A stretch of 58,115 nt of DNA from NCBI GenBank assembly GCA_003254885.1, contig QANT01002218.1, positions 1 through 58,115 on the forward strand. Direction: 5' to 3'. The translations under genes and the position numbers were made by a program. The stretch comes from Purshia tridentata. Lineage: Eukaryota > Streptophyta > Magnoliopsida > Rosales > Rosaceae. The notes under the pieces are model-generated. The model ran no database searches. It had not been told where the DNA came from and saw only the letters and a list, made by a program, of their open reading frames with translations. Below are positions 17,349 to 31,782 of this stretch, in pieces. Within the stretch, counting starts at the first letter, position 1. Every line of letters begins with the position of its first letter.

Positions 17349-19026
17349 GACTAATTAATCATGTGCCCAAAATGTTATGCCAAATTAATCTCCATAAACT
17401 GAAAACTTTAGTCTTATAATCTATATAATATTCCTTTGGTATCTAGATCATGAATTTAATTACAGGTGTAATACTTCATAATCTTGTCAAGTTGAATAAA
17501 GAGTGTGGTATTTATTTGAGCATAATTTTTCGGCCACAGAGGCTAATTTGAGCATACTTTGACTAACAAAAGCAAATCACATCAGCACAAGTCAAATCCG
17601 ATGTTTAAACCACAACAATTTGTTATAGTTATTTACCAAATAAAATACTAGACACGCTTAACAGAACAATTAATATTTAATATACTAGTGCCATTTATTT
17701 ATTGGAGAATTATGTGGTACCAAAACCTACGAGGGTTAATTGAACTCTTAATGACTTTAAATTACTGATAATCTTTTTTAATGGTGGGTTGAAAACTTGA
17801 AGCATTCTTACTGTCACATCTGCAATAGGAAGTATTAATTCAACCAAAGCAATAGAGTAGAACAATTCAATAGATGAGGGAAAGAGCAAGCAAAGGACAC
17901 TTTTACCCCTGTCACTGTGTTGAACCGTTAATATATGTCTATTTTATTACAATTTTTTGAGGTTTCAAAATGACTGTTCTAACCATATCATCGATCTTAT
18001 CTAATCATCATAAGGTATTCAATTTTAACAACTCAATTTAATCTAATCAAATAGGAGAGTACTAACTGCATTTTGGGAAATATTCAGCTGCTATATTCAA
18101 AGACTAAAAATACAAGAATTTGACTTTTGACTTTTTATTTTATATTGGCCGGCTTTTTTGTCTTTTGGTTAATAGAACAGAGTGCATAAAAAAACTTTAT
18201 TTGATAGGTTTGAAACACCCAAAACCTGTAATGCAAGCCAGCTTGGTTCAAATTCTGGCGGTGGTGAGGAAGAGGAGAAAAGGGTCTGGATTAGAATAGG
18301 TCATGGATTCGATCACATTTAATGTACCAAGAAAAATAATAGCTAGTGCCGGTAATGACATATATAATATACGTCCAACACCAAGTTATGCATTTATAAA
18401 GATAAATGCAATTATTTAGTCATGAATGAGACTTTGATATGTGTTTAGTGGTTTATGTGTGGAACAGCTGTTTATGAATCATGATGCTATAAACTTGTAA
18501 CTTGGTTCTGTCAGTCCTTCTGAAGGCAATCTCCTATCTTCTTTTGTTCCTTTCTAAGTTCTGTTTTCTGCAATCTGCAGAATTAGAACTACAGAAATTG
18601 TTCGAATTCCAGTATCAAAAGGCATTTGGGGTAGTCAGTCTTCATATGTGCAAACACTAAGTGACCAACAATTTTCTTGGGCTTCAAAATATAATAGAGA
18701 TGATTTTCTGCAACCTGAAGTACACTAAAATCAAATTGCTGCTAAGCAAATTACATCTTAAGAAAGCAAAAAATGTAATGCAGGTTGAATCCATTTTTGG
18801 AACTAGCACATCCTCCTCCAAGCCAGAACTTTCAACTGCTATAGTGATAATATGGTATAGCATTACTGATTACTCTAACAGTCCAAAGGACTTTGCATCA
18901 GATGTTGGCATACAACATACACCATTATACATCATGCTGATTCTAATCAAGATAAGAAGTAGTAAAAAAAAAAAAAAATACAAATTACATCATCTTAACA
19001 AACTAGATCAAGTTCAATTCCTCTGT
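17349..19026. other. Spacer between convergent peroxidases C and D
   Basis: The two genes point toward each other here, so both 3'UTRs fall in this 1.7 kb. A 141-codon frame at 18661-19086 overlaps the end of gene D and has no family features, so it is not called. A B-box-like GGTTCAAATTC at 18245-18255 is the only hint of a SINE, with no matching A box. Confidence 0.5.
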
Positions 19027-20881
<1,855 letters not shown>

Positions 20882-21592
20882 TTAGTGGAATGTTAACCGT
20901 TTACTAATTTACTATTAATGGATCCTAAGTCAAAGCACCTAATTTTTAATGGAGGAAGAAACCAAGGCCTACAATTTGACTATGTTAGTTGTTACAGTGT
21001 GTGAACAAATTTGTCATTGGGAATCAAATTAGTCTATCCAACAAAAGGTCGTTGCCACTTACATGTTTTCTACTACCTTTGCAAGGACATGGATGAAAAA
21101 GGAATGTTTTGCAATTGCCCCTAACTTTGGAATCTTCCCAAAAGCTTGTACAAATAGAATTCCATGGAGAGACTGAGAGAGGAAAGATTAAATTCAAAGT
21201 TTTCGCTTTCCCTTTGAATATCGGCTAAAGTAAAATCATGAGAGGAAAGATTAACTACAGAACAAGAAAATACGGACTCGGTGCCAGCAACTTAGACATG
21301 TAAATAACAGAGTTGACCATTCTTTATTTTCCTCTAGTAACAAAGGAGCAGAGTTATAGTAGAAGTTGCCAAGTAGCATAAATGATAAAACGTTTTGGCA
21401 AAAGAGAAGCCATTGTTACACTCAGCTAGCTTCCAGGATGCCCAAAGCTAGCACAGTAATGAAATCAGAAAATTTAGCATCAGTTCTCATAGGGCATCAA
21501 AAAATAAAAAAAGAGGAAATTCGCAAATGGTCAACGTTAAAAGACCACAAATAGATGTTAAGTTTGGTCACATGCCCCGCAAATGGAGGGGC

Positions 21593-21872
21593 AAATGGTG
21601 AATTTCATGTCCCTCCTCTCTGCAACTTTTCTCTCTCTCTACTAGGCACGAACGCCGCCAGACCCAAGGGGTGCCGGTGGCTTTGCTGACCTCCAGATCG
21701 GAAGCCGGCGAAGCTGCTGGCACCCCTTGGGTCCGGTGATGTTCATGCCCAGTAGAGAGAGAGAGAGAGAGGCATCAGAGGGTAAGGAGGTGATGGCGGG
21801 GGTAGGGAGGGAGGGGGGATGAGAGAGAGAGAAGTTGCAGAGGGGAGAGACGGGGACATAAAATCACTAATT
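21593..21872. mobile_element. Foldback (inverted-repeat) element, MITE-like
   Basis: Nested inverted arms: an inner perfect 15-bp pair at 21661-21675 and 21719-21733 (GACCCAAGGGGTGCC), a middle pair CTCTCTCTCTACTAGGCACGAAC (near 21630-21652) against 21740-21762 with two mismatches, and an outer imperfect pair (TTTCATGTCCC...CTGCAACTT near 21602-21630 against 21820-21864). GA/CT-rich stretches lengthen the arms. No coding frame. I could not fix terminal repeats or a target duplication, so the class is open. Confidence 0.55.
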
Positions 21873-21882
21873 TGCGTCCGTT

Positions 21883-21944
21883 TGGAGTATTTTGACGGAT
21901 TAGCAAACATTACGTCTGGAGTATTTTGACGGATTAGCAAACAT
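21883..21944. repeat. 34-bp-period tandem repeat, two copies
   Basis: The 28-bp phrase starting TGGAGTATTTTGACGG occurs at 21883-21910 and again at 21917-21944, separated by six bases. It borders the foldback element and may be part of it. Confidence 0.8.
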
Positions 21945-22446
21945 GACAAATGTCAGCTCGTTCCTAGTCGAATATGGCACACAAATTTGTAGATCAACAC
22001 AGAACAAAGCGAGTAACAAGTGGACTAAATGTGAAATTTTCTCAACAAAAAAAGAAGGTAGTACTAGCATCAGTTCAAATAGGTGATCTGAACTCTCAAG
22101 TCTGAACCTCACATAAAAGTGAGATTAACTGTAGATCTACGACTGAAAGCTAGTGTAGTTCAACATGAAATGGAAAGCCTGTGGAAGGAATCGACGTGCA
22201 ATTGTTAGTGAGATTCCCTGATATAGTAAACATTGTCTTACTAAATTTCTTCGTATAACAAACAAAATACAACAAATCTTATTTACCGGCTATCCACTAT
22301 CCAGAATTGACAACTTGTCTATAATAATCACACTATAAATTTTTCTCTTTCATTAGCTCTCTGTCAAAGAAACAAGATGGTGGACAAAAATGAGAACAAG
22401 GCAGAGGCCTATTCTCAGTGTGCCTTCTACTACTTCACTCCGACAG

Positions 22447-25400
22447 TCAGAATACAAACGCCTCATCCCCCGCACCATTAGGGGCCAACCTATCTTCCAT
22501 CTCTCGGAGAGTAGCTGCCAGGGAATCATTAATTCCCAGCAGATACTGCAAGCGTGATAATTTCTCAGGTTCTGGGTCACCTTTTGCATATATAGCGTAC
22601 AGATCAGCTGGCTCTTCTGGCACATCCCATGTAAGTGGCTTGGCAGGTACAGCTTTGTCACAAGCCAGCAAGTCATTAAGAGAGGAAACCTGCAAAGCAG
22701 AAATAAGCCATCAAATTTTGCCCTTTAAATCAATCAAATTTTACCAGCCCATTTCTACTAATCATCCAAAGTATTCACCATCCAATATTAGGACCTGGTA
22801 CTTACAGGACTAAAATAATAACAGAAATAAAATCCATACCACTCCTTGCCGATTTCTCTGCCTCAAAAGTGACACAGCTTGAATCAGTGAGTTTGATAAT
22901 CTGCTCTGTGCAAGCTCCTGAACAACTTTTTTTGCCTTCTCAGCATTGATGTTGAGATCCAATGGGATTTTCTCATAGACTTCCTCCTCATCAAACTCTC
23001 CAGTGCCCGATGAGAATATCTCATCCACAGTTTTTTTGAACAGGTTCTCTCGCAAGCTCTCAGATATCATGCTGTCTAAATCAACACTTGATTCTTTAAG
23101 TTCTCTTATCTGCTTAATATTGAGCCTCCCCTGACCAATAGCTGTCTCAATGGCAGCTGCCATTTTTGTAGTTGTTATATTCTTAATTATCTTTTGCACA
23201 TACTGTGCAGGCAAGCCAATTTGCTTCTGCACCTCATTAAGTTGGTCTACCCTGGCTTTTGTCAATTGTCCATCAGCTAAAATTACCTCTGCTTGTTGCC
23301 TGAATGCTTGCTCGGCCAGGCCCCTGTGTACTCCCACTATTTCCTCGGGGCTCAAACCCAATATTCCCCCAAGCTGATTTAGTAGCACAAACTCTGAATC
23401 ATCCTTCTTTGTAGTGATCTGAGCACCAAATGGAATCCTGGTCACTTCACCAGTCATACAAAAGAGCAAGTATGTTTTGTAGAGGTCAGTCCTTTCCCTT
23501 TCTTGCAGGTCATCTTTAAGAGTTATCTCAGTCTGGCCAGGCTTCCCCAACTTTGCAGCAAGTTCCTTGTCGGGTCTTATTTTTCGAAGTGTCTGAATAG
23601 ATTCCCATTCCTCATCCTCTAGTTCCGGTTTTTCCTGCTCCTTTATTGGCTCTTCTGTCGAAGTATCAGATGATTCCCCTTTTATGTCTGCCACCAATTC
23701 AGTCACAACCAATGTGTTGAAAGCTATCATCTTTTTAAGTTCTTTTGCAGCCTCAGTACGGCTCCCAGCTGCCCGTGCTCGTTTTATGTAGTTGATAAAA
23801 ATCCTTCGCACCTGCATAGATAATAGAATTAAGTTGATATAATAAGGGAATGTACTAAATTGGAATTACAGACTGACATCAAAATAAACAATCAAATAGG
23901 ATACTCACTGCCTTGCTGGCAATAGACATGGCAGCCTCCCTAGTCAATCGCAAACCATGAGCTGCCTTTCTGACAGCTAGTTTTACATCAGCATCATAAC
24001 CATCAACACCAGATGCAATTGCATCCTTCACAACCTGGACAGAAACCACTACAAAAATTAGTACAAAACTTATGCTACAATATACCAAGTATGATTCTGA
24101 GGTTACATTAGATTGTGTATCATGCATATTTCAAAACAACAGACTTTTTTAGCGCATCAAAGCAACTCAAAACTTCATTATACATAAGTAAACAGATACT
24201 CTTACAAGAAATCAGAAAGTCAAAGAGCAACTAAAACTTGGAATCAAGTTTCCGTTGTAGTGTACACATGTAGACAAAGGGTTTGGGGGGAAATACTATT
24301 GCTCCATGACAACAAGGCATCTCAGATAGGAATTTAGAATGAAGTTACCTTTTCGAACAAACTGCCACAGATATCTGAATGGGCAGCTTCAACAGTCTGC
24401 TGAGGTATACAAAGCATGACCCGCAGCCTTAACAAGGCAGCAACATCTTCCTCATTCAGTTCTCCATCAGCAACACACTGCTGGAGCTTTTGCCGGTAAA
24501 TTTCTTCAACAGGAAATGCAAGTCAATTCTAAGAGGAACAAAACATAGACTTATCCATTATAGCACTAAGGTAGTGTTTGGTTCATTGGAATGAATCAAG
24601 GAATGCAACAAATATTCCTGAATGCTCATTTGATTGATTGATTGACAAAATAGGAATAGGAGCGGGAATTGTTATAGAATGTCCATTCCCCTAAAATGAT
24701 GAAGAATATTCATTTCAATCTTGATTTCATCCCGTTGTAATGTTCATTCCAACAAGGCAGCAACTAAACACTACCTAAATACAAAAGATAGTGAACTGAA
24801 CATATAACTAGAATAGAATGACCAATTATTGCATGTATAATATTAAATAAAAATTGATATTTAGAAGTAAACATGTTCAGATGACAAGCATTACAACTTC
24901 CATTACCTGCATGCATCTCACTGGCCTTCTGTGGATCAAAGTGCAGCTCTTCACAGATATTTTGAAGGAAGGCTGCTTTGCTATCTGCTGCTTCTAAATC
25001 ACCCCCACTAACAGCCTGTGAAAGACGTTTACGGTATACCTTTGAAGTAACATCAAACACAATGGCTTCTGCCTCTCGCTTGCCTAAACCAAATATATTC
25101 CTTAACTGATTCAACGCAGAAAGCTACACATGACAAAATTAATTATGAATAACGAAAGTAGAAGTGGCAGCAGCAGCAGCAGCAGTTACTGCAGTTCATA
25201 AGGTGAAAACTATACAAACCAGTCTTTGTTTACCTTATTCTCTTCCAACCGACCTGTGGATAAAGAATCTGTAACATATGCCCTATAAAGAAGCTTCAAG
25301 TCGTCCATCTTTCTATCACCTTCATAATCACCCCCTAAGCCAGAGATGCAAGTAAGCGAAGTTGGGATGTCAAAACCTCAGCGATTAGAGACATACAAGT

Positions 25401-27897
25401 AAGAACTCAACACAGATTCTTACCAAGTAAAGAAATCGGCCCAACCCCAGGGGCAAACTGAGCTGCATCTTGCTGGTTCTTGAGTGAAATGAGCAAACTA
25501 TTGAGTGCAAGTATCTTATCAAGCTCTTCCACAACTTGTGTGACTCCCCTACTGAAAAGCTTAATTTATTAGATGCCACAAGTACTATACATTGAGGAAA
25601 AAAACAAAAACAAAAACTTAATGTAAATGAAACAAAACTCTACCAAAATCAAAAGAATCAAGCATCATTCCACCTTCATATTTTGCACAAACATATGCTC
25701 TCTAATATACTCATTTTCAAAAAAAAAAATTGTACACGAATAAATTCCTGTATGGCTAAATTCAGATGACAGCAACTTCCATTAACTTTTAACTTTAAGA
25801 CAAATACACATAGTTATAAGCTGCACTTATTTATGGAAGTAGTGAACATACGCTGCTCTTGTTCTGGCCTTGAGTACACTGAGTGCTGCTGAAATATTTT
25901 CCTCCACTAGTTTTCGTGTATGTTCCTTGAACAAGTCCTCAGCATGCTTCATAGAATAGAATTATCCACATTGAGACACTACTATAAGCAAGCTAAGAAA
26001 ATTCTACCAAACAAAGTGCAAAGAAGGTACCTCATCAGAAAGCCGATACATACGCTGTGCTTCTTTTAGCCTAACAAGCTGCTCCGCATCAATATCTGAC
26101 CATAATATAGTAAATTTTGTCAGCATTAAAAGCAAAAATCAATAAGAGCATTACAAGAGTGAAAAACAAAATAGTCAGCTAATGTAATGAAATTATTTTT
26201 CAAAAATTACAAAAAAGAGTGTTAAGCTCTGAGCCAATAGCATCATAGGGCATACTCGTAGAGCAAAGATACAGACATAATTTAAAATTTTTTATTTTCC
26301 GGGTATCTTAAAGTTGGACCATCAGATTAATAAATGCCAACACTGCCACTCCCCTTGTAATATAAATTAAGAACACAACAAATAATCAAAAAAATTGTTC
26401 CTTGTATCCGTGGAACCATTCCGTACAAATATAAGCACAAACTTCAAATTTCTCAGGGTTTATTTTCTGCTTATCACTGGGTAGTGAAAGCTAAAGGCTT
26501 TAATGCATGATGTCGTTACCTCTGCCAACTGATTTTATCCTGGAAGCATATAGACGCTGGGCATTATCACGGATAGCAATTTCAACCTGGCAGAATAAAA
26601 TGTGGCAAGAGATGATATCATTTGAATTTGGTCCACATTAAGTATTGAAAATTGTAAATTTAACTACCAAGATGTCAAGAAAAATGTGATTCAGAGTATA
26701 CAGCAGGATGTATGACATTATTACCGGTCAAAGCAATAGGTAATCAAAGATACCTGGGAATCGGTCGCCTTGAATACACGCTTCCAGGGCAGGAGGAAAG
26801 ATGAAGCATCTCCAAACACAAGCGTTGAAACATATATCAGCTTCTGAAATGCCTGCACTGGAGACACACTAACAATGGTCAAAGCCCTGTACTTCCATTC
26901 AATAGGCGAAAAAAATGCTCAAAGTTTCGACCAAAAAAAAACCTACCCGGCGCTGCTCTACATCATCCTCACGGTCTCCAGCCTCAAGCCTTTGTCTGAA
27001 AATTCGCCTACCAATCTAAAAGCCCAAAAAGCACCGACACAGTTTGAGGTGTTGAGAAAAAGTAAATACACTTTCTTTCACAAAAAGAAAATATATATAA
27101 GACCCACCTCCATATGCATAGCAGCTGCCTCGGGGTCATCGATGCCTAGAGCATTTTTGAAGGTGGTGATTGTTTCAACTTCATCCCCTTTAAGTTCTTG
27201 GCTTCCCGGAGGAATCACAGAGGATACAAAACAACAGTACAAATCACACAGCTCTGCATTGAACGCCTCGTCGTTCCTGCTCACACCATACCTGCAAATT
27301 TAAATTCAATTAGGCCACTATAAATTCAACAACCCAATTCGGAATTTTGCAATTTGATTCTCACTTTTTGGCAATGCCTTCGATGTCCTCCCTCTTCACC
27401 GCCTTGGGATCGTTGCCGCGGGTCGCAACGTAATTGTGCAACTCCACGGCCGCGACGTCGGGAGCGCCCGAGTTCAAAGCGTACACAGCAGCTCCACCAG
27501 CCGCTCCGAGCACCGCTGCCCCACCCAAAGCGGTGGTCCGGGTCTTGCCCACCCGGAGACCCAACCCGTAACCCGCGGCCACAGCTCCGGCGAACACAAT
27601 GGCCGAGGTCACCAATCGGAGCGGAGGCGACAACTTCTCGACAACGGGTTGGATGCCCGTGAGCTCTCTCTTGCCCCCGAAGACATTGGCAGGCGGCGGC
27701 GGCGGTGACGTGGCGGAGTCGCTCGGTTGTTCTGTGGGGGCGGCCGAGTTGCAGGGAAATGAGACTCGGAAACGGCGTCGTCTGGTTTGTACGGAGGCTG
27801 AGTTGGCTGAGCGGAGCGGGACGGGGTTGAGGAACGGCGAGTGGAGAATTGAGCGCTGCGGCGTGGAAGGAGAAGCGAGGAGACCGGAGGGATTCAT
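22447..27897 (-). CDS. TIC110: TIC110, chloroplast inner-envelope import protein
   Basis: Core subunit of the protein import machinery at the chloroplast inner envelope, binding transit peptides and stromal chaperones (Hsp93, Cpn60). Minus-strand exons: 27897-27365, 27291-27108, 27015-26947, 26852-26754, 26586-26520, 26095-26031, 25946-25852, 25551-25424, 25334-25234, 25123-24907, 24503-24349, 24034-23909, 23811-22840, 22689-22447. They sum to 3,054 bases, 1,017 residues, almost the same as the Arabidopsis protein. A Ser/Arg-rich transit peptide spans about residues 1-75. Two N-terminal membrane helices lie at about 91-113 and 122-140. The rest is the long helical stromal domain, ending EAFVF. 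Every exon joins in frame. Intron 10 carries a small transposon at 24570-24775, and intron 9 a CAG repeat. It is divergently paired with a pseudouridine synthase gene. Confidence 0.96.
24570..24775. mobile_element. Tourist-like MITE in a TIC110 intron
   Basis: A 206-bp element bounded by GGTAGTGTTTGGTT on the left and its near-complement AACTAAACACTACC on the right (one mismatch in 14). It is flanked on both sides by TAA (24567-24569 and 24776-24778), the 3-bp target duplication expected of PIF/Harbinger-derived Tourist MITEs. It has no coding capacity and lies in the intron between TIC110 exons 10 and 11. Confidence 0.8.
25168..25185. repeat. (CAG)6 trinucleotide microsatellite
   Basis: Six perfect CAG units within the short TIC110 intron between exons 9 and 10. 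Non-coding in the gene model. Confidence 0.85.
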
Positions 27898-28617
27898 GGG
27901 CCCCGCGGTGATGGGATACAGCGAGACGACGTCGTTTGGGGAGAGGGCGAGTGTGGGACTGAGGAGGAGCTAAAGGACTTTCTAGGGTTTGGGATCGGAG
28001 GGTTATATAGGGTTTAACGAAAAACAATGATTGAAGAAGATAAAGGGTGAAAAGTGAAGATAGACTGATTGATAGTAAAGATAGACTGATAGATAGAGAG
28101 CAAAACAAAAAGACAAAATGAAGCAGGGTGATCGTTTTGCTACCGTGATATACAATGTTACAATTTTTAGGATACAGGGCCTGGGCCTTGCCTCCGGAAA
28201 TGTGGGTTTATAAAAAAACCCCAGAATTTTCTTTTTATACTCCAAATTCAAGTTTTTTTTTCTTTCAAAAATCTTTATTTTGCCCCTAAATTATAAAAAA
28301 AGCAACCCACCACACTCCACCCATCTGATCATCCCCACCCTTAGCTCACCTTTTTACTCTCTGGTCACTTAAGTCTATGATGGGGCTTGCGGAGGAATGG
28401 GTGGGTGGAGAGAAGAAAAGAGGAGAATGTAGTATTGATTCAATTTATGGTAAATTCGTAATTGATCAATTAAGATAAAAATGTCAATTTTGGAGATAAA
28501 TTTTTTAAGGCCTTAAGCCCATGGGCCTAACATCTATATTTGGATACATGGGCTTAAGGCCTAAGTTACTCCATCAACGCCAGGCACAAGCTTTCGCTGC
28601 AGCCTCTGCTCTGCAAA
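27898..28617. promoter_or_regulatory. Bidirectional promoter TIC110 / pseudouridine synthase
   Basis: The two start codons are 720 bp apart and face outward. On the TIC110 side the sequence at about 27983-28018 holds AGGGTTT-type telo-box words, common near translation-related and plastid housekeeping genes. On the other side a perfect inverted repeat at 28508-28562 contains paired GCCCA/TGGGC motifs (site II, TCP-type). No TATA box is obvious for either gene. Confidence 0.5.
28508..28562. repeat. 16-bp perfect inverted repeat with GCCCA/TGGGC motifs
   Basis: AGGCCTTAAGCCCATG at 28508-28523 is matched by its exact reverse complement at 28547-28562, with a 23-bp spacer. The arms include AAGCCCA/TGGGCTT, and the left arm runs on into ATGGGCCTAA. 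It lies 56 bp before the ATG of the pseudouridine synthase gene. Confidence 0.85.
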
Positions 28618-31223
28618 ATGGCCATCGCTTCACTGCGACTCTCGCTCTCGCCATGGCTTCCAAAGTTCCCAGCTCAAAGCTTCAATTTTTCAAACCAGAA
28701 ATTACCGCTGAGACTAAACCTTATTTGCTGCTGCTGCTCCTCCTTCCCTGCTGCTCAACAAACTTTAACCGACTCTGAAAAATGGCAATCCGTTCGAAAG
28801 AAGAAAGTCGTTCTTCGGGTCGGGTATATCGGCACCGATTACCGAGGTCCGTATCAAATTTGCGATTTTTCTTGTTAATTATTACAATAAAGTTCAATAC
28901 TTTGTAGCTCTTTCAGTTCATTATCTCGCTTTTGATATATATATGTGCATTTTCTTTCAGGTTTGCAAATGCAAAGAGACGAACATTCATTATCTAGTAA
29001 GCTGCTTATCTTTGGCACTATTAGTTTCAGTGGTTAAACAATCGTCCTTAAAAAAAAAAATCTCTGTTACTATTTTAATTTCTTTAAATTATTTGTGGTT
29101 ATTAATTGTGCCAATGGGTTTGTCAGAGTCCCAATTTTTACATGAACTAGTTATGCCAAAAAAAAAAAAAACCATGCCATAAACATATTGAGTCATTGAC
29201 CATGTCACGTACTTGAATCAGCTTAACATGCGTGGATGGGATGTCGCTAAAAAGCATTGCAATTTTGAAATGTAGCAATTGAAAAAGAACTGGAAACTGC
29301 CATATTTAAGGCCGGAGGTATCCGCGATAGTAATTTCGGGAACCTAAACAAGATTGCGTGGGCCAGAAGTAGCCGAACAGATAAAGGAGTAACTAAGCTG
29401 ACTTATAACCCAATTCTGTTTGTTTTTTTTAACCATATCGTTTGCTATTTGCATCTGTTGGTGTTTGTTTTTAATCTTTGCTATGGTGAAATTAATATTG
29501 TAGGTTCACTCATTAGCGACGATGATATCATTGAAAATGGAAATCCCTCAAAATGCGTGGGACGGAGACCCTTATGGCATTGCTCTTGTTGATCACATCA
29601 ACTCTTATCTTCCTCATAATATCAAAGTTTTTAGCATTTTACCTTCACAGAGGTGACAGTGTGCATCAGTTTCTTCATCTTTATAGTATAAATTATAAAA
29701 TACCACCAATAGTTATGAGAAGAGTGAGATTTTGTATTTAGAATTTAGACAATGGAGTGAGGACATGCATTTCCTTGTTCGTGTGATTGTTCCAAGATAT
29801 GACTGTTTGTAGATATTAATGGAACTTAGATTGTCCTCAGGTATTCATATTCCTTGTTGTGATGGCATGCATTTGCTTATGATCTACAAGTTTATTAATT
29901 TGATTGCCTATTTTCTTTAGGAGCTTTGATCCTAGAAAGGAGTGTACTCTCCGCAGGTATTCATACCTCCTTCCTGCTGATGTTATTGGAATCAAAAGTC
30001 ACTTTAGTGCAGCTGAAATTGATCATCACATTTCAGACTTCAATGATATACTAAAAGCTTTTGAGGTGTGATTTTTTTCTTCATATTCATTTCTTTTCTA
30101 TCAGTATGAGATTTTGATTTCTTCTGTTTATATTATAGTTGATTCTTTTTAGCACCTAATTTAGTCTCTGTCTGTAGCAAAAATTTCTTGAGTTGAATTG
30201 TCTGTATCTGTGAATTCACTCTGCAGGGAGAACATCCTTTTCATAACTATACAGTACGATCTAAGTACCGGAAGCAGATTCCTGGAAAGAAATCACCTAT
30301 ATATCAAAATGTGAGGGGGAGATCAGCTGGGGAGGCATCAGCCTCCGAGTTTGAGGAAAGTGATTCAGAAGAAAATATTGATGGAACAAATACACCAGAT
30401 GCTGAGATACTGAACCAAAATAAAAATTCAGTGTGCAGTGATTGTAATGAAAACTTAGTCAATGCTTGCAAGAATCAGGGAGATGATGTGAAGGATCAAA
30501 ATTCTGGTTCAGTCATTCGTGCAAGATGGTTATACGAACCCGATGAGCGAGATAGAATTGGTGCTTCTCATTTCAGAAAGATTTTTCGTTGTTCTTGTGG
30601 AAAGCTGGAGAAATCTCTTGGACAGGATTATGTTGAGCTTTCCATATGGGGAGAGTCTTTCATGTTACATCAAGTAAGTCATTTATAGTGTGACCCTGAA
30701 AATTCTTAAATACATAGCCACACACACACACAGGCCCATCCAGATTGTCTTGCTATCATTTGGCTGCTTCAGAGAATGATAACAATAATCTTTATATGCT
30801 CACCAGATCCGCAAAATGGTTGGAACTGCTGTGGCTGTAAAGCGCAAGTTACTCCCAAGAGATATTCTGACATTGTCACTGGCCAAGTTCTCACGGATAG
30901 TATTACCACTTGCCCCATCTGAAGTTTTGATTTTAAGAGGAAACAATTTTTCAAATAGAAAACGACCTGGAAATGTAACTAGGCCTGAAATGATGGCAAT
31001 AGTTGAATCAGAAGAAATTCTTGAGGTAGTTGATGAGTTCTACACATTTGTTATGTTGCCTCAAATTAAAAAATTTTTAGAACCTTCAGGATATCCTTGG
31101 AAAGAATGGGTTGAGAACTTGGATAAAGGCACGAGCATTCCAGATGCAGAATTAGATGAAGTCAGGAATGCTTGGAAAGTGTGGAAGGAAAAGTTTGACA
31201 ATGTCGCATCAGTCCTAAACTAG
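28618..31223 (+). CDS. TruA-family tRNA pseudouridine synthase
   Basis: Enzyme of the TruA family, which isomerises uridine to pseudouridine in tRNA. Exons are 28618-28846, 28961-28996, 29276-29388, 29504-29652, 29921-30065, 30227-30673 and 30807-31223, giving 511 residues. The catalytic Asp is Asp124 in [11 protein letters not shown], preceded by [16 protein letters not shown], the family's N-terminal motif. Later blocks [12 protein letters not shown] and [14 protein letters not shown] are all TruA hallmarks. The first 60 or so residues are rich in Ser, Leu and Ala with few acidic residues, suggesting an organelle transit peptide. An acidic, low-complexity stretch ([12 protein letters not shown], in residues about 250-325) interrupts the catalytic domain. 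It may be the counterpart of Arabidopsis At2g30320. The precise target uridine cannot be told. Confidence 0.93.
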
Positions 31224-31690
31224 TGAGACAAGGTACATTGCTGCTCATTGATTTCATTTTAGCATAGCTTTCTAGATTTAGATTACTTGGTTTTCTGGTT
31301 TTGTGTTGATATTGGTTATTATTCGCTGTGGCAGAACCACCTTGTTACCATCTCTCATATCATGTAATCTGAATTGGATGGATCATGGACTAGAGGTGTC
31401 CAAAATATGAAGGCTTATGCTAATATTGATGAGACTTGCACTTTGAACTGGCTGAGGAAGAATTTAAACGATTTGAAGACTTGTGCTAAAAGCCAAAGCA
31501 GGCTGTCACTTGCTATCTGAAGAAACTAATTCGCCGCAGTCATTAGCATTTGTTTCAACAAGCAGCACGACCGCTTGGGTGTTTTCCTCTTTTATGTTTT
31601 ATCATGTGAACAAAGCACCATTCATTGTGCCATTTTGGCAGCAAATGTATGCTCGAAGCATTTTTTGATTGAAGAAAAAAAAAAAAAAAA

Positions 31691-31711
31691 AAACTCTTAT
31701 CATCGTATGGN

Positions 31712-31769
<58 letters not shown>

Positions 31770-31782
31770 TATCATCGTATGG
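31691..31782. repeat. 20-bp exact duplication around an N in a poly-A run
   Basis: AAACTCTTATCATCGTATGG occurs at 31691-31710 and at 31763-31782. Between them are one N (31711) and an A run of about 50. The arrangement repeats that at 2708-2775. Confidence 0.85.

Noticed and set aside
18245-18255. GGTTCAAATTC, a tRNA/SINE B-box-like word
   Set aside because: No A box at the right distance, no poly-A or T tail and no target duplication.
27326-28108. Long alternative frames over TIC110 exon 1, including one of 260 codons
   Set aside because: The frame from 27897 encodes the transit peptide and two membrane helices and joins in phase to exon 2. The others are Arg/Ser/Pro-rich shadows.
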